Positions 1 to 4,938 of a stretch of 7,128 nt of DNA are shown one piece after another. Source of the DNA: Actinomycetes bacterium. GTDB lineage: Bacteria > Actinomycetota > Actinomycetes > Actinomycetales > Microbacteriaceae. Made by a program: the position numbers and the translations under genes. The DNA is taken from positions 1 through 7,128 of the forward strand of contig JAEYUT010000075.1 in NCBI GenBank assembly GCA_023432305.1. Reading direction: 5' to 3'. Position 1 is the stretch's first letter, and each line of letters starts with the position of its first letter. Under the pieces are notes generated by a model. The model saw only the letters and a list, made by a program, of their open reading frames with translations, was not told where the DNA came from and ran no database searches.

Positions 1-474
1 GCGATGGACTACCTGCTGGGTCGCAACGGCGTCGATATGTCGTACATCACCGGCTACGGAACCGCGTACGCACAGAACCAGCACCACCGCTGGATGGCGC
101 CGTCGCTGAACGTCTCGCTTCCGCCCATCGCGCCTGGCACGATCTCAGGGGGGCCGAACAGCGCCATCCAGGATCCGGTGGCGAAGCAGGCGTGGCCGGA
201 CGGCTGCACGGCGCAGCTCTGCTACCTGGATGACATCCAGTCGTGGTCCACCAACGAGATGACGATCAACTGGAACTCGGCGCTCAGCTGGGTGTCGTCG
301 TGGATCGCGCTGCGCGCCGACCCCGGCACCCCCGGCGGCACGGCGACCGTGCCGAGCGAAGGACCGCCGCTCGGGCTGGTGATCGCTGGTGCCGTCGTCG
401 TCGTCGCCGCGGTGGTGGCGACCATGGTGGTCCTGGTGGTGCGCCGCCGGGTGCGCCGCGTGTCAGTCGCCTGA
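1..474 (+). CDS. Glycoside hydrolase family 9 cellulase, C-terminal part with membrane anchor (5' truncated by window edge)
   Basis: This is the C-terminal end of a GH9 enzyme (inverting endo- or exo-beta-1,4-glucanase acting outside the cell). The frame is open from base 1, so the true start lies off the window. Numbering from the first visible Met, the segment around residues 13-29 (SYITGYGT...HHR) matches the GH9 His-region signature closely, although two signature positions differ. Residues 74-92, starting YLDD and ending NWNS, match the second GH9 signature completely, with E85 as the expected catalytic acid. The Asp catalytic base (DAGD-type motif) would lie upstream and cannot be checked. 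GGPNSAIQDP (49-58) is also typical of GH9. After a Pro/Gly-rich linker (106-121), residues 122-146 form a hydrophobic helix followed by RRRVRR, which predicts one C-terminal transmembrane anchor with a cytoplasmic basic tail. No LPxTG-like motif precedes it. The stop overlaps the convergent rmuC stop by 12 bases. The GH9 call is firm; the exact substrate is not determinable. Confidence 0.93.
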   Translation, partial: AMDYLLGRNGVDMSYITGYGTAYAQNQHHRWMAPSLNVSLPPIAPGTISGGPNSAIQDPVAKQAWPDGCTAQLCYLDDIQSWSTNEMTINWNSALSWVSSWIALRADPGTPGGTATVPSEGPPLGLVIAGAVVVVAAVVATMVVLVVRRRVRRVSVA

Positions 475-1686
475 GCGGGTGAGGGTGGCGTCGGCTTCGA
501 GGGAGTCGATGAGCTCGGAGGCGGCGAGCTGGCGCACATCGGCGTCGAGTTCGGCAACCGGGGCGAGCACCTTCGTCTCGTCGAGCTGGCTGAGGCGGCG
601 GGCAGAGGGAAGCACCTGACGCTCCAGCGAGCCCACGAACCCGTTGTAGTCGCGCACGCTGCGCTCGATCGACCGGCCGAGCTTGTCGACGTGGGTGGCG
701 AGCGTCGTGATGCGCCCGTAGAGCTCGCGCGACACGTCGAACAGGGTGCGCGCCTCCTGGGTGACGATCTCGTGGCGCCAGCTGACGGCGACCGCCTTGA
801 GCACCGAGAAGAGGGTCACGGGTGAGGCGAGCGCCACGTGGCGGTCGAACGCGAACTGCATGATGGTCGGGTCGGCTTCGAGGGCCGCGGACAGCAGCGA
901 CTCGCTGGGGATGAACGCGACGACCATCTCGGGGCTCGAATCGAGACCGTCCCAGTAGCGACGTGCGCCGAGCGCGGTCACGTGGTCGCGAACGGCTTTC
1001 ACATGCTGGGCGAGCAGGGCGCTGCGGCGGGCGCGCTCCGCTTCGTCTGCGGTCTCGGGGATCGCCGACGCCTCGAGGTACGCCGAGAACGGAACCTTCG
1101 AGTCGACCGCGATGCTCTTGCCGCCGGGAAGGCGCACGATCATGTCGGGGCGGGCGGTGCGGCCGTCGACTGTGATGCTCGACTGGAGGTCGAAGTTCAC
1201 ATGCTCGAGCATCCCCGCCGCTTCGACCACGGCGCGCAGCTGGGTCTCGCCCCACACTCCGCGCGTGGCGTTGTTGCGCAATGCGCCGGCGAGGCTCTCG
1301 GCCGTCTGGCGCAGGCGCTCCTCGGATGCCGTGATATGGCGCAGCTGCTCGGCGAGCTCACCGTGCTGGCGGCTGCGCTGCCCTTCCAGTTCGGCGACCT
1401 TGGCGCGCATCTGCTCCAGCGATTCGCTCACCGGGGCAAGTGCCTGCAGGACCCGATTCTCGTCCGTGAGCGCGGCGGCCCGCTGACGGGCCTCTGCCTC
1501 GGTGCGCTGCAGCAGCTCGGCGTACATGCCGCGTGCCGAGTCGAGCTGCTCGCGCATGCTCTCGAGCCGCGCCTCGGCGACCGCGGTCGCGGTGGCAGCT
1601 CGAGCGCGCCCCACGGCGGCCGTCACGATCGTCGCGAGCGCGGCCCCGATCGCGAGGCCGATCAGCAGGGGAAGCAGTGCGTCCAT
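463..1686 (-). CDS. rmuC: DNA recombination protein RmuC
   Basis: The protein has 407 residues. Residues 4-25 form an N-terminal membrane helix, and about 35-135 is a Glu/Arg/Gln-rich coiled coil. The conserved RmuC domain follows, with RGVWGETQL (142-150), RPD (179-181), AVDSKVPF (193-200) and GARRYWDGL (240-248). E147, D181 and D195-S-K197 are spaced like a PD-(D/E)xK nuclease core. RmuC was identified in E. coli as limiting recombination at short inverted repeats, and its nuclease role is predicted from fold. The ATG at 1686 is chosen because it begins directly at the membrane helix. The open frame continues upstream, but only as a shadow opposite the LysR gene. No strong Shine-Dalgarno is visible. 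A GAGACT six bases before the ATG could be a poor -10 for a near-leaderless transcript. The gene is divergent from the LysR gene (60-base gap), and its 3' end overlaps the GH9 gene tail-to-tail with no terminator hairpin seen. Confidence 0.95.
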   Translation of the reverse strand: MDALLPLLIGLAIGAALATIVTAAVGRARAATATAVAEARLESMREQLDSARGMYAELLQRTEAEARQRAAALTDENRVLQALAPVSESLEQMRAKVAELEGQRSRQHGELAEQLRHITASEERLRQTAESLAGALRNNATRGVWGETQLRAVVEAAGMLEHVNFDLQSSITVDGRTARPDMIVRLPGGKSIAVDSKVPFSAYLEASAIPETADEAERARRSALLAQHVKAVRDHVTALGARRYWDGLDSSPEMVVAFIPSESLLSAALEADPTIMQFAFDRHVALASPVTLFSVLKAVAVSWRHEIVTQEARTLFDVSRELYGRITTLATHVDKLGRSIERSVRDYNGFVGSLERQVLPSARRLSQLDETKVLAPVAELDADVRQLAASELIDSLEADATLTRSGD

Positions 1687-1733
1687 GCGGGAAGTCTCGC
1701 ACCGGCCCCCGACAGGGTCAGCCGCCCGCGCCG

Positions 1734-1739
1734 TAGGGT
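1734..1739 (+). promoter_or_regulatory. Candidate -10 box for leaderless LysR transcript
   Basis: TAGGGT fits the actinobacterial TANNNT -10 pattern and ends seven bases before the ATG at 1747, so transcription would start at or next to the start codon. A weak CCGACA at 1709-1714 could serve as -35 with a 19-base spacer. The same stretch also offers AGGGTGAAG as a mediocre ribosome site, so a leadered transcript from a promoter inside rmuC cannot be excluded. Confidence 0.5.
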
Positions 1740-1746
1740 GAAGCAC

Positions 1747-2655
1747 ATGAGACCTGCCCCGAATGTGAGCGTCGACGATCTGCGCTTCCTCGTGGCGGTC
1801 GCCCGCGCGGGGCGTCTGGTCTCCGCCGCCGCGGCGATGAAGGTCGATCACACGACGGTCCGGCGCCGCATCGATCGTCTCGAGACCGCGCTCGGCGCTC
1901 GCCTCATCGATCGGGCGGCCGACGGGTGGACGCTCACCGCGGTCGGCCGCGAGGTCGTCGCGAAGGCGTCGGGGCTCGACCAGGTCGTGGAGGATGTGCT
2001 CGCGGCCGCGGCGGGGGAGCAGGCGTCCCGCATCCGGGGCGCCGTTCGCGTGCTCGCGCCTGACGGCTTCGGCGCGAAGTTCGTGGCGCCCGCGCTCGCT
2101 CGCGTGCGCGCCGAGAACCCCGATCTGCAGATCGAGCTGGTGACGGCGACGCGTCCGCTCACCTCCCATGGCTCGGGCTTCGACGTCGCGGTGACGGTCG
2201 GCTCGGTGCCGAACACGCGTCTCGCAGCCGAGCTGCTCGCGCCCTATGCTCTGCGGCTCTACGCCTCGCCGGAGTACCTCGCGCGCCACGACCCCATCCG
2301 CTCGCTCGACGATCTGAGTGCTCACGGTCTGGTCTTCTATGTGGATGCGCTGCTGACGGTGCGGGAGCTCGAGCTCGGCTCTCTGCTGCAGGGGATGCAC
2401 GTGGGATTCGGCTGCACGAACGTGTTCGCGCAGCTCGACGCGGTGAGGGCCGGAGCGGGGGTGGGGCTTCTGCATTCGTTCATGGCGCAGGGTGATCCGC
2501 AGCTCGTCCCTGTGCTGCCCGATCAGGTGGATCTGCGGCTCGAATACACGCTCGTGGTGCGCCGCGAATCGCCCGCCACCGAGGCTGTCGCCGAGGTCTG
2601 CCGGGCGCTCAGGCACGAAGCGCAGTCCCGCGCCGCGGAGCTCATCGGACGGTGA
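1747..2655 (+). CDS. LysR-family transcriptional regulator
   Basis: The protein has 302 residues, a normal length for the family. The N-terminal winged helix-turn-helix spans about residues 9-69. It includes the DLRFLVAVARAGRLVSAA helix pair, the recognition helix DHTTVRRRIDRLE (34-46) and the wing region ARLIDRAADGWTLTAVG. The DHTTVRRR recognition helix differs from the commoner QPTVSRQI type. Residues about 97-295 form the periplasmic-binding-protein-like effector domain (from GAVRVLAPDGFG onward), with the late segment DAVRAGAGVGLLHSF typical of LysR proteins. The ATG at 1747 is the only start that gives a standard N-terminus; the longer open frame upstream is antisense to rmuC. It is divergent from rmuC and upstream of mmsA on the same strand. 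The effector is unknown. Control of mmsA, itself, or rmuC is possible from position only. Confidence 0.93.
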   Translation: MRPAPNVSVDDLRFLVAVARAGRLVSAAAAMKVDHTTVRRRIDRLETALGARLIDRAADGWTLTAVGREVVAKASGLDQVVEDVLAAAAGEQASRIRGAVRVLAPDGFGAKFVAPALARVRAENPDLQIELVTATRPLTSHGSGFDVAVTVGSVPNTRLAAELLAPYALRLYASPEYLARHDPIRSLDDLSAHGLVFYVDALLTVRELELGSLLQGMHVGFGCTNVFAQLDAVRAGAGVGLLHSFMAQGDPQLVPVLPDQVDLRLEYTLVVRRESPATEAVAEVCRALRHEAQSRAAELIGR

Positions 2656-2674
2656 CGAACGCTCATCCGGCTAG

Positions 2675-2688
2675 GTGCATTTCTGCAC
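2675..2688. promoter_or_regulatory. Inverted repeat upstream of mmsA, candidate operator
   Basis: GTGCA (2675-2679) and TGCAC (2684-2688) are perfect inverted arms around TTTC, lying 20 bases after the LysR stop and 79 bases before the mmsA ATG. A LysR-type site usually follows T-N11-A; here the nearest symmetric T and A are separated by ten bases, so the fit is imperfect. It is short enough to be chance, and is supported mainly by its position in an AT-richer patch of the gap. Confidence 0.3.
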
Positions 2689-2710
2689 ATCAGCTGGGCG
2701 ATACTCGCGC

Positions 2711-2739
2711 TTGATTGCACGGCCTGCGCGGGGGAGAGT
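2711..2739 (+). promoter_or_regulatory. Candidate promoter of mmsA
   Basis: TTGATT (2711-2716) resembles a -35 box and is followed after exactly 17 bases by GAGAGT (2734-2739), a TANNNT-like -10 with a mismatched first base. Transcription would begin near 2746 and leave a leader of about 20 bases carrying the ribosome site GAAAGG (2753-2758), eight bases before the ATG. An alternative weak -10, GATACT, lies at 2700-2705. Confidence 0.3.
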
Positions 2740-2766
2740 GAGATCATCCGTCGAAAGGCAACACAC

Positions 2767-4257
2767 ATGACCGAGATCCTCGACCACTGGGTCGGCGGCG
2801 CCGCATTCACCGGCGCATCCTCCCGCACCGCCCCCGTCTACAACCCCGCGCAGGGCGTCGTGCAGAAGGAGGTGCGCCTCGCCACGACCGGTGACGTCGA
2901 CCACGCCGTCTCCGTCGCGAAGGCCGCCTTCCCCGCGTGGGCTGACGCCAGCCTCGCCAAGCGCCAGGCTGTGCTCTTCAACTTCCGCGAGATCCTGAAC
3001 AAGCGCAAGGGCGAGCTCGCCGAGATCCTCACGGCTGAGCACGGCAAGGTCATCTCGGACGCGCTCGGCGAGATCGCGCGCGGCCTCGAGGTCGTGGAGT
3101 TCGCGTGCGGCATCCCGCACCTGCTCAAGGGCGAGTACTCGGAGAACGCCTCCACGGGCGTCGACGTGTACTCCGTGCGCCAGCCGCTCGGCGTCGTCGC
3201 CGTCATCAGCCCCTTCAACTTCCCGGCCATGGTTCCCATGTGGTTCTTCCCGATTGCGCTGGCCGCAGGCAACGCCGTGATCCTGAAGCCGTCGGAGAAG
3301 GACCCGACTGCCGCGATCTGGATGGCGGAGGCGCTCAAGGAGGCTGGCCTCCCCGACGGCGTGTTCAACGTCGTGCACGGTGACAAGGAGTCGGTCGACG
3401 CTCTGCTCGATCACCAGGACATCGCATCCGTCTCGTTCGTGGGCTCCACCCCGATCGCCAAGTACGTGTATGAACGCGGCACCGCCTCCGGCAAGCGCGT
3501 GCAGGCCCTCGGCGGCGCCAAGAACCACATGCTCGTGCTGCCCGACGCCGACCTCGACCTCGTCGCCGACTCGGCCGTCAACGCCGGCTTCGGCTCGGCG
3601 GGCGAGCGCTGCATGGCGATCTCGGTCGTCGTCGCGGTCGAGCCGGTCGCCGATGAGCTCATCGTCAAGATCAGCGAGCGCATGTCGACCCTCAAGGTGG
3701 GCGACGGCACCCGCAACTGCGACATGGGTCCGCTCATCACGAAGGAGCACCGCGACAAGGTCGCCGGCTACCTCGAGGTGGCCGAGCAGGATGGCGCCGA
3801 GATCGTCGTCGACGGCCGCGGCATCGAGGTCGACGGCGCAGCCGACGGCTTCTGGCTGGGCCCCACCCTCGTCGACAAGGTGCCCACGAGCTCCAAGGTC
3901 TACACCGACGAGATCTTCGGGCCGGTGCTCTCGATCGTGCGCGTCGCGAGCTACGACGAGGGCCTCGCCCTCATCAACTCGGGCCGCTACGGCAACGGCA
4001 CCGCCATCTTCACCAACGACGGCGGAGCAGCGCGCCGCTTCCAGCGCGAGGTCGAGGTCGGCATGGTCGGCATCAACGTGCCGATCCCCGTGCCCGTCGG
4101 CTACTACTCGTTCGGCGGCTGGAAGGACTCCATCTTCGGCGACACGAAGGCGTACGGTCCCGACGCGATCCACTTCTTCACGCGTCAGAAGGCGATCACG
4201 AGCCGCTGGCTCGACCCGTCGCACGGCGGCATCAACCTCGGATTCCCGACCAACTGA
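2767..4257 (+). CDS. mmsA: CoA-acylating methylmalonate-semialdehyde dehydrogenase
   Basis: This enzyme converts methylmalonate semialdehyde (and malonate semialdehyde) with CoA and NAD+ to propionyl-CoA (or acetyl-CoA), CO2 and NADH, in the cytoplasm. It is used in valine, beta-alanine or myo-inositol breakdown. The 496-residue length is normal. Visible aldehyde-dehydrogenase landmarks are SPFNFP with oxyanion N151, LKPSE (173-177) and FVGST (224-228) for NAD binding, catalytic C282 in GERCMA, and EIFGP (382-386). The usual general-base ELGGK motif is replaced by ALGGAKNH (247-254), as is characteristic of the CoA-acylating MmsA/IolA branch rather than ordinary hydrolytic aldehyde dehydrogenases. 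The ATG at 2767 is supported by GAAAGG eight bases upstream. No other valine or inositol catabolic gene is in the window, so the physiological substrate cannot be decided. The only positional partner is the LysR regulator upstream. Long antisense open frames over this gene are composition shadows. Confidence 0.95.
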   Translation: MTEILDHWVGGAAFTGASSRTAPVYNPAQGVVQKEVRLATTGDVDHAVSVAKAAFPAWADASLAKRQAVLFNFREILNKRKGELAEILTAEHGKVISDALGEIARGLEVVEFACGIPHLLKGEYSENASTGVDVYSVRQPLGVVAVISPFNFPAMVPMWFFPIALAAGNAVILKPSEKDPTAAIWMAEALKEAGLPDGVFNVVHGDKESVDALLDHQDIASVSFVGSTPIAKYVYERGTASGKRVQALGGAKNHMLVLPDADLDLVADSAVNAGFGSAGERCMAISVVVAVEPVADELIVKISERMSTLKVGDGTRNCDMGPLITKEHRDKVAGYLEVAEQDGAEIVVDGRGIEVDGAADGFWLGPTLVDKVPTSSKVYTDEIFGPVLSIVRVASYDEGLALINSGRYGNGTAIFTNDGGAARRFQREVEVGMVGINVPIPVPVGYYSFGGWKDSIFGDTKAYGPDAIHFFTRQKAITSRWLDPSHGGINLGFPTN

Positions 4258-4275
4258 TCGGGTTCTCGAACCGGT

Positions 4276-4301
4276 AGGGGCACTCGTTCGCGGGTGCCCC
4301 T
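4276..4301 (+). terminator. Hairpin terminator after mmsA with UUCG tetraloop
   Basis: AGGGGCACTCG (4276-4286) pairs with CGGGTGCCCCT (4291-4301): 11 pairs including one T-G wobble, enclosing a TTCG tetraloop. It lies 18 bases after the mmsA stop. Only TTCC follows, so it lacks a U tract, as is common for actinobacterial terminators. It should end the mmsA transcript before the next gene. Confidence 0.75.
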
Positions 4302-4330
4302 TCCGCGTGTCGGGGAGTCGTCGGACGCGG

Positions 4331-4352
4331 TGGTACCGTCGCGTCGGGAGGA
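4331..4352 (+). promoter_or_regulatory. Extended -10 promoter and ribosome site of the 157-residue gene
   Basis: TGGTACCGT (4331-4339) combines an extended TGN element with a TACCGT -10 box. Transcription about seven bases later would start near 4346, which is the first base of the ribosome site GGGAGGA (4346-4352). The predicted leader is therefore about ten bases, almost entirely Shine-Dalgarno. The spacing from the site to the GTG start is tight (three to four bases). No clear -35 box was seen. Confidence 0.5.
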
Positions 4353-4355
4353 CCT

Positions 4356-4829
4356 GTGACCGACATCCGCACCGAACTCGCGCGCATCGCGGCGCAGCTG
4401 GCTGAGGCATCCGTGCCGACGGAGGCGCGCGTCGAGATCGTGAAGCGGCGCTTCCGCGGCGAGCGGATGCGGGTTGCGGGGCAGGTGTGGCGCCTCGGCG
4501 CTGTGTGTCTCGACGCCGACGGCGCGCTGTTCGCGACGGGCGAGGTGCTCGCGGTGAGGAAGCCCACCCATCCGAATCACCGTTCGGCGATCGCGCTGCG
4601 CCGCAACGAGCTGTTCCTGCTGGCGCAGAAGTCGGGCATTCGGGCGGGGACGACGATCATCGTCGATGCGCATCCGCTCGACCTCGACCTGCCGACCGCG
4701 CCGCTCGTGGGGGAGGGCGACCGGCTCGGTGTGCAGTGGATGCGCGGGGCCGATCCCACGCCGCTGATCGCGTACGTGCGCGAGCGCGCAGAGCTGCTCA
4801 TCCATCCGCTTCCGGGGGCGAGCGACTGA
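4356..4829 (+). CDS. Hypothetical protein, 157 residues
   Basis: I cannot assign a function. The product is a soluble mixed alpha/beta-looking protein with no signal peptide or membrane helix. It opens with an amphipathic helix (DIRTELARIAAQLAEASV, residues 3-20). A basic patch KRRFRGERMR (30-39) follows, then strand-like segments QVWRLGAVCLDADGALFATGEV (43-64), RSAIALRRNELFLLAQKSG (76-94) and TTIIVDAHPLDLDL (99-112). It ends GVQWM...PLIAYVRERAELLIHP. From memory it resembles small actinobacterial proteins of about 160 residues that are sometimes labelled glutaminase, but I see no glutaminase active-site motif and would not use that name. The GTG at 4356 is chosen because of the GGGAGGA just upstream and the lack of a nearby alternative. 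It appears to be a single-gene unit between the mmsA terminator and an inverted repeat that begins three bases after its stop. Confidence 0.82.
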   Translation: MTDIRTELARIAAQLAEASVPTEARVEIVKRRFRGERMRVAGQVWRLGAVCLDADGALFATGEVLAVRKPTHPNHRSAIALRRNELFLLAQKSGIRAGTTIIVDAHPLDLDLPTAPLVGEGDRLGVQWMRGADPTPLIAYVRERAELLIHPLPGASD

Positions 4830-4831
4830 CC

Positions 4832-4851
4832 TGTCACCGTACCTGGTGACA
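4832..4851. repeat. Perfect inverted repeat TGTCACC-N6-GGTGACA, operator or terminator
   Basis: TGTCACC (4832-4838) and GGTGACA (4845-4851) are perfect 7-bp inverted arms around GTACCT. The repeat starts three bases after the stop of the 157-residue gene and ends ten bases before the extended -10 element at 4862, so it covers the expected -35 region of the secreted-protein gene. It could fold as a modest terminator hairpin for the upstream gene (no U tract) or act as a dimeric repressor or activator site. The placement over the -35 favours a protein-binding site, but this is inference. Confidence 0.5.
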
Positions 4852-4861
4852 TGACATCCGC

Positions 4862-4870
4862 TGGTAGCGT
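4862..4870 (+). promoter_or_regulatory. Extended -10 promoter of the secreted-protein gene
   Basis: TGGTAGCGT is an extended -10 element (TG, one base, TAGCGT) and matches the TGGTACCGT seen at 4331-4339 in eight of nine positions. Transcription would begin near 4877, giving a leader of about 62 bases before the ATG at 4939. There is no good -35 box at 17 bases (CCTGGT at 4842-4847), consistent with an extended -10 type or with activator dependence. Confidence 0.5.
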
Positions 4871-4919
4871 GTTGACGCCCACGCGAGGGCGACACCCGTC
4901 GCCGTCCCCTCGCACGCGT

Positions 4920-4935
4920 GGATCTCCGGAGATCC
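4920..4935. promoter_or_regulatory. 16-bp perfect palindrome overlapping the ribosome binding site
   Basis: GGATCTCCGGAGATCC is fully self-complementary and includes the Shine-Dalgarno GGAGA (4928-4932), which is six bases before the ATG at 4939. In RNA it could fold as GGAUCU/AGAUCC with a CCGG loop that hides part of the ribosome site; in DNA it is a possible dimer-binding site in the leader. It also decides the start: the in-frame GTG at 4918 lies before it and has no ribosome site of its own. Confidence 0.45.
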
Positions 4936-4938
4936 CAC

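Noticed and set aside
284..1255. A 323-codon minus-strand frame over the GH9 end and rmuC
   Set aside because: It is an Arg/Pro/Gly-rich string out of frame with rmuC on the same strand, with no recognisable domain.
838..1746. Upstream extension of the LysR frame
   Set aside because: It is antisense to rmuC, and the LysR helix-turn-helix begins right after the ATG at 1747.
1687..2616. Upstream extension of the rmuC frame across the LysR gene
   Set aside because: The extension is antisense to a well-formed LysR protein and is Arg/His-rich without domains. RmuC proteins begin with the membrane helix found at 1686.
4261..4272. GGTTC-TC-GAACC inverted repeat just after the mmsA stop
   Set aside because: It is too short and its loop too tight to be a convincing hairpin or operator, and the adjacent UUCG hairpin explains termination.
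3380..4405. A 341-codon plus-strand frame overlapping mmsA
   Set aside because: The translation is almost only Ser, Arg, Ala, Thr and Pro, a frame-shifted shadow of mmsA.
2671..4410. A 579-codon open frame on the minus strand opposite mmsA
   Set aside because: It is antisense to a clear MmsA gene. Its product is a low-complexity Asp/Val/Arg/Leu-rich string without domain features, as expected of the complement of a GC-rich gene.
4356..4829. Naming the 157-residue protein a glutaminase
   Set aside because: Resemblance to proteins with that label is from memory only, and no glutaminase catalytic motif is visible.
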